From an uncultured Hungatella sp. (GTDB taxonomy: Bacteria > Bacillota > Clostridia > Lachnospirales > Lachnospiraceae): a DNA stretch of 8,141 bases. The position numbers and the translations under genes are program-made. The stretch lies in contig CAJUPQ010000109.1 in assembly GCA_910588505.1 (NCBI GenBank), forward strand, positions 1 through 8,141, written 5' to 3'. Of the stretch, positions 1-6,044 are shown in pieces (the first letter of the stretch is position 1; every line of letters starts with the position of its first letter). Below the pieces are notes generated by a model that made no database searches, was not told the DNA's origin, and saw nothing but the letters and a program-made list of their open reading frames with translations.

Positions 1-1291
1 GCATCTGGAACACCGTATCCTCCACCATGCCCTTGTAAGCCACCCGGCCCTCCACGCCTTCGGGAACCAGCTTCTTGGCGTCTGTCTGGAAGTAGCGGTC
101 CTTGCTGCCGTTCTCCATGGCGGCAATAGAACCCATGCCCCGGTACACCTTGTACTTTCTCCCCTGATACAGCTCAAAAGATCCCGGGCTCTCGTCGCAG
201 CCAGCGAACATGCTGCCCATCATGCACACGCTTCCGCCGGCAGCGATGGCTTTGGTGATATCCCCCGAGTATTTGATTCCGCCGTCAGCAATAATGGGGA
301 TGTTGTACTCCTTGGCCACTGCGTAGCAGTCCATGATGGCGCTGATCTGGGGAACGCCGATGCCTGCCACCACACGAGTGGTGCAGATGGAGCCAGGCCC
401 GATCCCTACTTTGACCGCGTCCACCCCGGCCTCGATCAACACCTTTGTGGCCTCCCCTGTGGCCACGTTGCCCGCGATCACCTGAAGCTCGGGGTACGCC
501 TCCTTGATCATCTTCACACAGTGGATCACATTGGCAGAATGTCCGTGGGCGGAATCTAAGGCCACCACATCCACATGAGCCTTCACCAGAGCCTCCACCC
601 GGTCCAGCACATTAGCCGTAATGCCCACGGCGGCGCCGCACAGAAGCCGTCCCTGGGAGTCCTTGGCAGAATTGGGGTACTTGATCTGTTTCTCAATGTC
701 CTTGATGGTAATAAGTCCCTTTAAGTTAAAATCCCCGTCAACGATGGGAAGCTTCTCCACCCTGGCCTTGGCCAGGATCCTCTTGGCCTCCAGCATGGTG
801 ATTCCCTCCCTGGCGGTCACCAGGTTCTCGCTGGTCATGCATTCTTTGATCTTCTTAGTAAAATCTTCCTCAAATTTCAGGTCCCGGTTGGTGATGATCC
901 CCACCAGCTTCCTGCCCTCTGTGATGGGAACCCCGGAAATGCGGAACTTGCCCATAAGTTCATCCGCGTCTTTTAATGTATGTTCCGGAGAGAGATAAAA
1001 TGGGTCCGTGATCACGCCGTTTTCTGAACGCTTTACCTTGTCAACCTCTTCTGCCTGGGCCTCTATGGACATATTTTTGTGGATGATGCCAATACCGCCC
1101 TGTCTTGCCATGGCAATGGCCATGCGGTACTCTGTCACCGTGTCCATGCCGGCGCTCATAAGCGGAATGTTTAGTCTGATCTTAGCTGTCAGACGGGTGG
1201 TCAGATCTACCTGATTAGGGATTACTTCCGAATAAGCGGGAACCAACAAAACATCATCAAAAGTAATGCCTTCACCGATAATTGTACCCAT
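1..1291 (-). CDS. guaB: IMP dehydrogenase, C-terminus cut by window edge
   Basis: Cytosolic enzyme oxidising IMP to XMP with NAD+, the first committed step of GMP synthesis. I translated 430 codons from the ATG at 1291; the family is about 485 residues, so roughly 55 C-terminal residues lie outside the window. Visible: the N-terminal barrel start (ITFDDVLLVPAYS, residues 9-21), SAGMDTVTE (47-54), the CBS-pair insert at about 93-205 (MTSENLVTA-type blocks), DSAHGHS (246-252), the catalytic loop GPGSICTTR (298-306) with the nucleophile Cys303, the IMP-phosphate region IADGGI (334-339) and the flap region RGMGSIAAM (384-392). The start is supported by AGAGG about 9 nt upstream and matches the usual family N-terminus. 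It has its own promoter (1339-1367), and no terminator is seen between it and the membrane-protein gene upstream, so read-through from that side is possible. No purine riboswitch fits in the roughly 40-nt leader. No damage seen. Confidence 0.97.
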   Translation of the reverse strand, partial: MGTIIGEGITFDDVLLVPAYSEVIPNQVDLTTRLTAKIRLNIPLMSAGMDTVTEYRMAIAMARQGGIGIIHKNMSIEAQAEEVDKVKRSENGVITDPFYLSPEHTLKDADELMGKFRISGVPITEGRKLVGIITNRDLKFEEDFTKKIKECMTSENLVTAREGITMLEAKRILAKARVEKLPIVDGDFNLKGLITIKDIEKQIKYPNSAKDSQGRLLCGAAVGITANVLDRVEALVKAHVDVVALDSAHGHSANVIHCVKMIKEAYPELQVIAGNVATGEATKVLIEAGVDAVKVGIGPGSICTTRVVAGIGVPQISAIMDCYAVAKEYNIPIIADGGIKYSGDITKAIAAGGSVCMMGSMFAGCDESPGSFELYQGRKYKVYRGMGSIAAMENGSKDRYFQTDAKKLVPEGVEGRVAYKGMVEDTVFQM

Positions 1292-1338
1292 GAAAATTTT
1301 CCTCTCTTTCCTCTATTAATTTGTGTTATTAGTAACCT

Positions 1339-1367
1339 AATATATCAAATTTAATAGGGGTTGTCAA
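1339..1367 (-). promoter_or_regulatory. Sigma-A promoter of guaB
   Basis: Read on the minus strand, TTGACA (1362-1367) is followed after exactly 17 nt by TATATT (1339-1344). This places a start near 1332 and a leader of about 40 nt ahead of guaB. The -35 box lies only 10 nt beyond the stop codon of the upstream gene. An inverted repeat, TATTAG-N4-CTAATA (1327-1342), overlaps the -10 box and the predicted start site. Confidence 0.8.
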
Positions 1368-1376
1368 ATAGATTTT

Positions 1377-1874
1377 TCACAGGACTACTTTTCTGGGAGC
1401 CCGCTGCCTGATGTGCTGCAGGATCTTGTCATTTGGCTCGAAAATAATCTTGGTCACCTGCCCCCCGTCTCCCTGGTGGATCATGCCATACACCCTGGCA
1501 TTTGGCATATGGGAAGCAAAGTCCAGAGTCTTAGTGCCTGGTTTCTCATAATCCTTGATCAGGTAGGAGTCTATGGGAGCCACGATCTGCACCTCGCCCA
1601 GGGCTCCCTCCCACGCTTTCTTTCTTCTGGCTTTCCCCATGATCTTATCAATGGTAATCTGATCATTGACGATCAGATATTCAAATTCCAGGTTCAGGTT
1701 CTGGAACAGAAAATAGGTGGCCGCGCCCACCACCGTCATGACAATAATGCCAAACATAGTGGTCAAAGCCAGAAAAATACTGACAAGGCACAGGGCGATA
1801 AGAGCCCCTTTGATGATCATGCTGCTGGCCGGAGCTTTCCGCTTAACCAGCCATTCTGTGTAGGAATCATTCAT
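1377..1874 (-). CDS. Small two-helix membrane protein, function unknown (possibly DUF6106-like)
   Basis: The product is 165 residues. Residues 20-38 and 40-58 form two adjacent hydrophobic segments with a short turn, followed by a soluble domain that begins with FEYLIVNDQITIDKIMGKARRKK (in two pieces: FEYLIVNDQITIDKI, then MGKARRKK). That strand-rich, basic pattern recalls small bacterial PH-like domains fused to membrane helices. From memory it resembles the Lachnospiraceae family DUF6106; I could not check this. I chose the ATG at 1874 over an in-frame ATG at 1931 because the longer version would be translated out of the groEL terminator hairpin, whereas 1874 has AAAGGA about 11 nt upstream. 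It lies between groEL and guaB on the same strand. No clear independent promoter is visible, so groE read-through or a weak promoter inside the hairpin may drive it. A role cannot be assigned from sequence. Confidence 0.85.
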   Translation of the reverse strand: MNDSYTEWLVKRKAPASSMIIKGALIALCLVSIFLALTTMFGIIVMTVVGAATYFLFQNLNLEFEYLIVNDQITIDKIMGKARRKKAWEGALGEVQIVAPIDSYLIKDYEKPGTKTLDFASHMPNARVYGMIHQGDGGQVTKIIFEPNDKILQHIRQRAPRKVVL

Positions 1875-1899
1875 GGCGCACGCAATCCTTTCTTCTTTG

Positions 1900-1967
1900 C
1901 AGTTAAACATAAACAGCGGGAGAACGCTCATGCAAGCATGGCGTTCTCCCGCGGTTTGCGTTAACTG
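1900..1967 (-). terminator. Long hairpin ending the groES-groEL transcript
   Basis: A perfect 12-bp stem, GCGGGAGAACGC (1916-1927) with GCGTTCTCCCGC (1941-1952), closes a 13-nt loop that itself contains CATG-CAAG-CATG. The structure extends outward past an A/G mismatch through AAAC/GTTT, and beyond an internal loop through CAGTTAA (1900-1906) with TTAACTG (1961-1967). It begins 21 bases after the groEL stop codon. On the minus strand the core stem is followed by a broken U-rich run (TGTTTATGTTT), so termination may be partial, which would let some transcript reach the next gene. Confidence 0.75.
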
Positions 1968-1988
1968 TTACCTTCGCTCTTCTTTCGC

Positions 1989-3611
1989 TTACATCATTCC
2001 ACCCATACCGCCGCCTGCCGGCATAGCTGGAGTCTCTTCTTTAATATTAGCAACAACGGACTCGGTTGTCAACAGGGTAGAGGCAACACTGGTAGCGTTC
2101 TGCAGCGCGCTTCTGGTCACCTTGGCCGGATCCAGGATACCTGCCTCGATCATATTCACATACTCTTCCTTGTACGCGTCAAATCCGGTACCTACCGGAG
2201 ACTCTTTTACCTTGTTGATGATCACGGCGCCTTCCAGTCCGGCGTTTGCCACGATGTGGAACAGCGGAGACTCAAGAGCCTTCAAAATGATCTTAGCGCC
2301 GGTCTTCTCGTCGCCTTCCAGGTCAGGCAGAATCTTCTCCACTTCCGCGATGGCGTGAACATACGCGGAACCGCCGCCTGCGATAATGCCCTCTTCCACA
2401 GCTGCCTTGGTAGCTGCCAGAGCGTCCTCCATGCGGAGCTTGGCCTCCTTCATCTCTGTCTCTGTAGCCGCGCCGACCCGGATAACGGCTACGCCGCCTG
2501 CCAGCTTGGCCAGTCTCTCCTGCAGCTTCTCTCTGTCAAAATCAGAGGTGGTTTCCTCAATCTGCATCCTGATCTGAGCGATTCTGGCGTCGATATCAGC
2601 CTTGTTGCCCTCGCCGTCCACAATAACCGTGTTCTCCTTCTGAACCTTAACGGATTTTGCCCGTCCCATCTGATCCATGGTCACATCCTTAAGCTCCAGG
2701 CCAAGATCGCTGGAGATCACTGTGCCGCCGGTCAGAGTGGCGATATCCTGAAGCATCTCTTTTCTTCTGTCGCCGTAGCCGGGAGCCTTCACGGCAACAA
2801 CATTGAAGGTGCCTCTCAGCTTATTCACGATCAGGGTGGTCAGGGCCTCGCCCTCAACATCCTCAGCGATGATGAGAAGTCTGGCGCCGGACTGTACGAT
2901 CTGCTCTAACAGCGGCAGGATCTCCTGGATGTTGGAGATCTTCTTGTCCGTGATCAGGATGTAGGGGCTGTCTAAGTTAGCCTCCATCTTGTCCATATCC
3001 GTACACATGTAAGCGGACACATAACCTCTGTCAAACTGCATACCTTCCACCAAATCAAGCTCTGTCTTCATGGTCTTGGACTCCTCGATGGTGATAACCC
3101 CATCCTTGGAAACCTTCTCCATAGCGTCAGCCACCATCTCGCCCACCTCGTCGCTGGAAGCGGAGATCGCCGCCACTCTGGCGATCTGATCCTTGCCGTT
3201 AATAGGCTGGCTCATGTTGGCGATCGCCTCAACAGCCACGTCCGTAGCCTTCTTCATGCCCTTTCTCAGAACGATAGGGTTGGCCCCTGCCGCCAGGTTC
3301 TTCATGCCCTCGTTGATCATCGCCTGGGCCAGGACCGTAGCGGTGGTGGTTCCATCGCCGGCCACGTCGTTGGTCTTGGTGGCAACTTCCTTCACCAGCT
3401 GAGCGCCCATGTTCTCAAACGCGTCCTCCAGCTCGATCTCCTTTGCGATGGTCACTCCGTCATTGGTAATGAGGGGAGCTCCGAAAGACTTATCCAGAAC
3501 TACGTTTCTTCCTTTCGGTCCTAAAGTCACCCGAACCGTATCAGCCAGCTGGTTCACACCGGACTCCAGGGCTTTTCTCGCGTCTACGCCATACTTAATT
3601 TCCTTTGCCAT
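1989..3611 (-). CDS. groEL: Chaperonin GroEL (Hsp60)
   Basis: Large subunit of the cytosolic GroEL-GroES folding chamber, a 14-mer that encloses non-native proteins and folds them using ATP. The 540-residue length is normal. Visible: VTLGPKGRNV (28-37) of the nucleotide site, Asp51 (the E. coli Asp52 equivalent), the GDGTTT ATP/Mg loop (85-90), the apical domain at about 190-375, catalytic Asp396 in MEDAL (the E. coli Asp398 equivalent), AGGG (411-414) and the flexible Gly-Met tail GGGMGGMM. The start is preceded by GGAGG with a 9-nt spacer and gives the standard MAKEIKYG N-terminus. It lies 55 nt after groES on the same strand with no hairpin between, so they are cotranscribed from the CIRCE-controlled promoter and end at the 1900-1967 hairpin. 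All expected functional residues are present. This is the only groEL in view and looks like the housekeeping copy. Confidence 0.99.
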   Translation of the reverse strand: MAKEIKYGVDARKALESGVNQLADTVRVTLGPKGRNVVLDKSFGAPLITNDGVTIAKEIELEDAFENMGAQLVKEVATKTNDVAGDGTTTATVLAQAMINEGMKNLAAGANPIVLRKGMKKATDVAVEAIANMSQPINGKDQIARVAAISASSDEVGEMVADAMEKVSKDGVITIEESKTMKTELDLVEGMQFDRGYVSAYMCTDMDKMEANLDSPYILITDKKISNIQEILPLLEQIVQSGARLLIIAEDVEGEALTTLIVNKLRGTFNVVAVKAPGYGDRRKEMLQDIATLTGGTVISSDLGLELKDVTMDQMGRAKSVKVQKENTVIVDGEGNKADIDARIAQIRMQIEETTSDFDREKLQERLAKLAGGVAVIRVGAATETEMKEAKLRMEDALAATKAAVEEGIIAGGGSAYVHAIAEVEKILPDLEGDEKTGAKIILKALESPLFHIVANAGLEGAVIINKVKESPVGTGFDAYKEEYVNMIEAGILDPAKVTRSALQNATSVASTLLTTESVVANIKEETPAMPAGGGMGGMM

Positions 3612-3666
3612 GATTTCATTCCTCCAGTTTGTCTCTATTCTTTATTCCTGTTTCCTTCTATGATGA

Positions 3667-3951
3667 TCACTCAATGACTGCCAGAATATCGTTCTGCTTT
3701 ACAATCACATACTTCTCGTCATCCACTTCCACTTCCGTGCCGGAATACTTGGAGAAGATCACCTTGTCCCCTACCTTTACCTGCATGGTTACTTCCTTGC
3801 CCTCTACCACTCCGCCGGGGCCTACCGCGATCACCTCCGCCTGCTGCGGTTTCTCCTTGGCCTGGCCCGGAAGTACGATGCCGGACTTTGTGGTCTCTTC
3901 TGCAACCAGCTGCTTTAAAACAACTCTGTCAAATAACGGCGCTAATTTCAT
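3667..3951 (-). CDS. groES: Co-chaperonin GroES (Hsp10)
   Basis: Heptameric lid of the GroEL chamber. The 94-residue length is typical. The N-terminal LFDRVVLKQ (6-14) is followed by the mobile loop (about 17-33, EETTKSGIVLPG) whose IVL tripeptide (25-27) contacts the GroEL apical domain. The roof segment VGPGG (43-47) and the GDKVIFSKYSGTEVE core (61-75) are intact. A strong AAGGAGG (3960-3966) precedes the ATG. It is the first gene of the groES-groEL operon, with a leader of about 38 nt from the predicted start site and a CIRCE operator overlapping the promoter, so repression by HrcA with heat induction is expected from the known CIRCE/HrcA system. The hrcA gene itself is not in this window. 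Confidence 0.99.
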   Translation of the reverse strand: MKLAPLFDRVVLKQLVAEETTKSGIVLPGQAKEKPQQAEVIAVGPGGVVEGKEVTMQVKVGDKVIFSKYSGTEVEVDDEKYVIVKQNDILAVIE

Positions 3952-3995
3952 ATATAATTCCTCCTTAAGAATGATTTCCTTTTGTTCACATCAAT

Positions 3996-4024
3996 GTTAT
4001 AGCACCCTTTGTTAGCACTGTCAA
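3996..4024 (-). promoter_or_regulatory. Sigma-A promoter of groES-groEL
   Basis: On the minus strand, consensus TTGACA (4019-4024) and TATAAC (3996-4001) are separated by exactly 17 nt. The -35 hexamer starts inside the CIRCE spacer and runs into the promoter-proximal CIRCE arm, so bound repressor would block polymerase directly. The expected start is near 3989. Confidence 0.85.
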
Positions 4025-4038
4025 GGGGTGAGTGCTAA
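4012..4038 (-). promoter_or_regulatory. CIRCE operator (HrcA binding site)
   Basis: The inverted repeat TTAGCACTC-N9-GAGTGCTAA is matched at 17 of 18 arm positions. On the minus strand it reads TTAGCACTC, a 9-nt spacer, then CAGTGCTAA. The single deviation (C for G at the inner edge of the second arm) is the base that completes the TTGACA -35 box. CIRCE is the established target of the HrcA heat-shock repressor in Bacillota. Confidence 0.95.
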
Positions 4039-4090
4039 TTTTTTCAAATTTTTCCAAACCCTTTAACTATTTTATAAAATTTTTTTAAAT
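4039..4090 (-). promoter_or_regulatory. A/T-tract region upstream of the groES promoter
   Basis: Immediately upstream of CIRCE on the groES side are T-runs (A-runs on the template of interest) centred near 4041.5, 4051, 4063, 4071.5 and 4083, roughly one helical turn apart. Such an arrangement can bend DNA or serve as an UP element for the RNA polymerase alpha subunit. It lies in the 218-bp spacer between the two divergent genes, so it could influence both. Function is inferred only. Confidence 0.35.
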
Positions 4091-4105
4091 ATATGCCTTT
4101 CTTTT

Positions 4106-4135
4106 TTGGAACAATGGTATTACAATAGATTTATT
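4106..4135 (+). promoter_or_regulatory. Possible weak promoter for the small acidic membrane protein gene
   Basis: TTGGAA (4106-4111) is followed after 18 nt by TTTATT (4130-4135), with TATTAT two bases further on as an alternative -10. Both boxes are imperfect. The gene starting at 4170 diverges from groES and therefore needs a promoter in this spacer; this is the best candidate I see. Confidence 0.3.
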
Positions 4136-4169
4136 ATGATGAAAGATAAGCAGAAAGGAGCATCCCACT

Positions 4170-4562
4170 ATGGCAAAGAAAAATTTGGGCAGATTCCTTG
4201 CTCTCACAGCCATTTCCACCGCGATCGCCGCCGGCGTTTCCTATTTTTTTAAGTACCGGTCCTTCCACGCGGAGCTGGATGAAGATTTTCACGATTTCGA
4301 AGGGGACGATGATGATTTTGACGGCACCCTTCCTCATGAGAGGGAAGCGGCTAAGCGCAACTATGTGCCCCTGGGCGAGAAGAAAGACGCCGGCTCTGTC
4401 GATGACGCGGCCCAGGAGGAGAAGGAAGAGGCCAAAACGGCCGGGGATGCAGCCGCTGGAACCGACGCTGCAGCTGCGGCAGACCACACTGTGGAGAGCG
4501 GGGTAAAACCCATGGAGCCGGCAGTAGCCACCACCATCGAAGAAGATACCACCGTGGAATAA
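4170..4562 (+). CDS. Small acidic, Ala-rich membrane-anchored protein, function unknown
   Basis: A 130-residue product that I do not recognise as a named family. The N-terminus is basic (MAKKNLGR), followed by one hydrophobic helix at about 8-27 that looks like an uncleaved signal anchor or YtxH-like anchor, then KYR. A strongly acidic stretch follows (35-51, including DEDFHDFEGDDDDFD), and from about 72 onward a low-complexity Ala/Glu/Asp region ending TTIEEDTTVE. No catalytic motif is visible; it is probably a membrane-tethered disordered tail, and the side of the membrane is unclear. AAAGGAG (4154-4160) lies 9 nt before the ATG, and this is the first in-frame ATG, so the start is secure. 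It is divergent from groES and convergent with the MocR-type regulator. Codon composition resembles the neighbours, which argues for a real gene. A 7-bp hairpin (4554-4570) holds its stop codon at the loop. Confidence 0.85.
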   Translation: MAKKNLGRFLALTAISTAIAAGVSYFFKYRSFHAELDEDFHDFEGDDDDFDGTLPHEREAAKRNYVPLGEKKDAGSVDDAAQEEKEEAKTAGDAAAGTDAAAAADHTVESGVKPMEPAVATTIEEDTTVE

Positions 4563-4570
4563 GATTCCAC
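4554..4570 (+). other. Short hairpin around the stop codon of the acidic membrane protein gene
   Basis: GTGGAAT (4554-4560) and ATTCCAC (4564-4570) are perfect 7-bp arms with AAG between them. The TAA stop (4560-4562) straddles the end of the left arm and the loop. CAC/GTG pairing continues outside one mismatch. It lies 16 bases before the main terminator hairpin and may simply extend the 3' structure of the mRNA. Confidence 0.5.
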
Positions 4571-4586
4571 TGTGCGGTTAACATAA

Positions 4587-4630
4587 GCCCGTGAGAATGC
4601 CTTCCGTTTTGGAACGGCCATTTCACGGGC
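4587..4630. terminator. Shared hairpin terminator between convergent genes
   Basis: The arm GCCCGTGA-(G)-AATG pairs with CATTTCACGGGC, giving 12 bp with one bulged G. Inside is a second stem, CCGTT-TTGG-AACGG. It sits between the stop of the plus-strand gene (4562) and the stop of the minus-strand regulator (4635). On the plus strand it is followed by ATTTTCAATCTTCT, a moderate U-run; on the minus strand only a poor U-run follows. It probably acts mainly on the plus-strand transcript and weakly on the other. Confidence 0.7.
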
Positions 4631-4634
4631 ATTT

Positions 4635-6038
4635 TCAATCTTCTCTCCAAGCCTCCCACAGAAGCTCTGCTCCCCTCTTGATTTGCTCCTCGCTCAGTCT
4701 GGCATATCCCAGCAGCACGGTGGATGACCGGCAGCGGCGGTGACTGTAGATAAAGTAAGAGGAAAGGCCGTAGACTTTCACTCCCTTTTCCTCCGCGCGC
4801 CGGATCAGCCAGTCCTCTGGCTTTCCTTTTTTGCTGGTCAGAAGGATGTGGAGACCCGCGTTCTCGCCGGAGATCTCAAAATCCTGTTCCAGCTGCCGAA
4901 GCTGTCCCAAAAGCGCGTCATGTTTCCCTCTGTAAATAGCTCTCATACGGTTTAAATGCCGTTCATAGTACCCTTCTGTCAGAAACTGATAGAGGATCCT
5001 CTGATCGATTCTGGACACGGTGGATGCGTAAAAGCCAAGCCGCTGCCGGTAGATCCTTAAAAGAGGCTGGGGAAGGACGATGTAGCCCACCCGAATGGCC
5101 GGGGCAATGGACTTGGAAAAAGTCCCCATGTAGATGACTTTTCCGCCCTTGTCAAGGCCCTGGAGAGCCGGAATGGGCTTGCCCTTGTAGCGAAATTCAC
5201 TGTCATAGTCATCTTCAATAAGATATCGCTCCGCCTTCTTTCCCGCCCACCTTAAAAGCTCCTGCCTTCTGGCAACCGGCATGACGATGCCTGTAGGGTA
5301 CTGGTGGGAGGGCATCACATAGGCGATATCCGCCTGGCTTGCCTTCAGAGCGTTTACCTCCATCCCGGAACCGTCCATATCCACAGGCGCGATCTCATAC
5401 CCCAGACTCTCAAATACCCGGCAGGCCTGCTTATAGGTAGGGTTTTCCATGGCAATGGTCCGCCCCGGCCCAAGGATCTGGTACAGGAGCATCAGAAGAT
5501 ACTCGTTCCCTGCGCCGATGATGATCTGTTGCGCCCTGCAGTTGACGCCCCGGGCCGAGTGGAGATACCCTCTTATGGCCTCCCTAAGGGCAGGCTCCCC
5601 CTGAGGCGAGCCTGTGAGAAACATCTCCTTATTGTCCTCAACCAAGGTGTTTTTTGTAACTTTTCTCCACGCATTGTAGGGGAAGTGGGTCAGATCAATG
5701 CCTCTTGGCGAGAAATCAATAATCGTCTTCCCCTGCTCCCCCTCTTCTTCCCGGATAAATCCTCCGGGAAGCTCTACTTCCACCTCCACCATCTCCTCCA
5801 CCCCCAGCACAAAGTACCCTCTGTGGGGAACCGCATTCACATACCCCTCTGCTACCAGCTGGTCATAAGCCATCTGGGTGGTGGAACGGCTGACCTTCAG
5901 ATTCTCTGCCAGAACCCTGGTAGAGGGGAGCCGCGTCCCCTCCGCCAGGCTGCCTCTGCGGATCTCTTTCTTCACATACTCATAGATCTGCTCATACAGG
6001 GAAGGTCCGTCAGATCTTAAAGGGATCATCAGCTCCAT
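4635..6038 (-). CDS. MocR/PdxR-family transcriptional regulator (GntR wHTH fused to aminotransferase-like domain)
   Basis: A 467-residue two-domain protein typical of the MocR branch of GntR regulators (GabR, PdxR, TauR). Residues 1-80 form a winged helix: SLYEQIYEYVKKEI (13-26), LPSTRVLAENLKVSRSTT (37-54) and the wing at RGYFVL (73-78). After a linker, residues from about 105 form a fold-type I aminotransferase domain with MPSHQYPTG (242-250), the cofactor-binding acidic block EDDYDSEFRY (275-284), the Schiff-base lysine Lys309 in GTFSKS, phosphate-binding Arg316 in IRVGY, and Arg447 in GYARLSEE. The PLP-binding residues are all present. Family members use PLP or a PLP adduct as effector and usually bind DNA as head-to-tail dimers. 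The start codon lies 6 nt after the glnS stop and has only a weak SD-like TAAGAG, which suggests translational coupling. No obvious pdx, gab or amino-acid target gene is adjacent, so its regulon is unknown. Confidence 0.93.
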   Translation of the reverse strand: MELMIPLRSDGPSLYEQIYEYVKKEIRRGSLAEGTRLPSTRVLAENLKVSRSTTQMAYDQLVAEGYVNAVPHRGYFVLGVEEMVEVEVELPGGFIREEEGEQGKTIIDFSPRGIDLTHFPYNAWRKVTKNTLVEDNKEMFLTGSPQGEPALREAIRGYLHSARGVNCRAQQIIIGAGNEYLLMLLYQILGPGRTIAMENPTYKQACRVFESLGYEIAPVDMDGSGMEVNALKASQADIAYVMPSHQYPTGIVMPVARRQELLRWAGKKAERYLIEDDYDSEFRYKGKPIPALQGLDKGGKVIYMGTFSKSIAPAIRVGYIVLPQPLLRIYRQRLGFYASTVSRIDQRILYQFLTEGYYERHLNRMRAIYRGKHDALLGQLRQLEQDFEISGENAGLHILLTSKKGKPEDWLIRRAEEKGVKVYGLSSYFIYSHRRCRSSTVLLGYARLSEEQIKRGAELLWEAWRED

Positions 6039-6044
6039 AGGCTC

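Noticed and set aside
621..1214. Plus-strand open frames opposite guaB
   Set aside because: They overlap the IMP dehydrogenase coding sequence, whose motifs are continuous through this stretch; composition is that of a shadow frame.
1292..1338. Purine riboswitch ahead of guaB
   Set aside because: The leader from the predicted start site is only about 40 nt and lacks the conserved junction elements.
1875..1931. N-terminal extension of the 1377-1874 protein to an ATG at 1931
   Set aside because: The extra 19 codons come out of the groEL terminator hairpin, carry no SD and disturb the amphipathic N-terminus; the ATG at 1874 has a purine-rich SD.
1413..2909. Plus-strand open frames opposite the membrane-protein gene and groEL
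   Set aside because: Shadows of coding sequence on the other strand; none carries a plausible start region or family motif.
4134..4659. Minus-strand and alternative-frame open frames over the small acidic protein gene
   Set aside because: They overlap a plus-strand gene with a clear SD and anchor helix, and consist of low-complexity Pro/Arg/Trp or Ser/Ala runs produced by the Ala/Glu codons on the other strand.
5304..6020. Plus-strand open frame of about 238 codons opposite the MocR-type regulator
   Set aside because: Antisense shadow of a well-conserved gene; no SD, no domain, unnatural composition.
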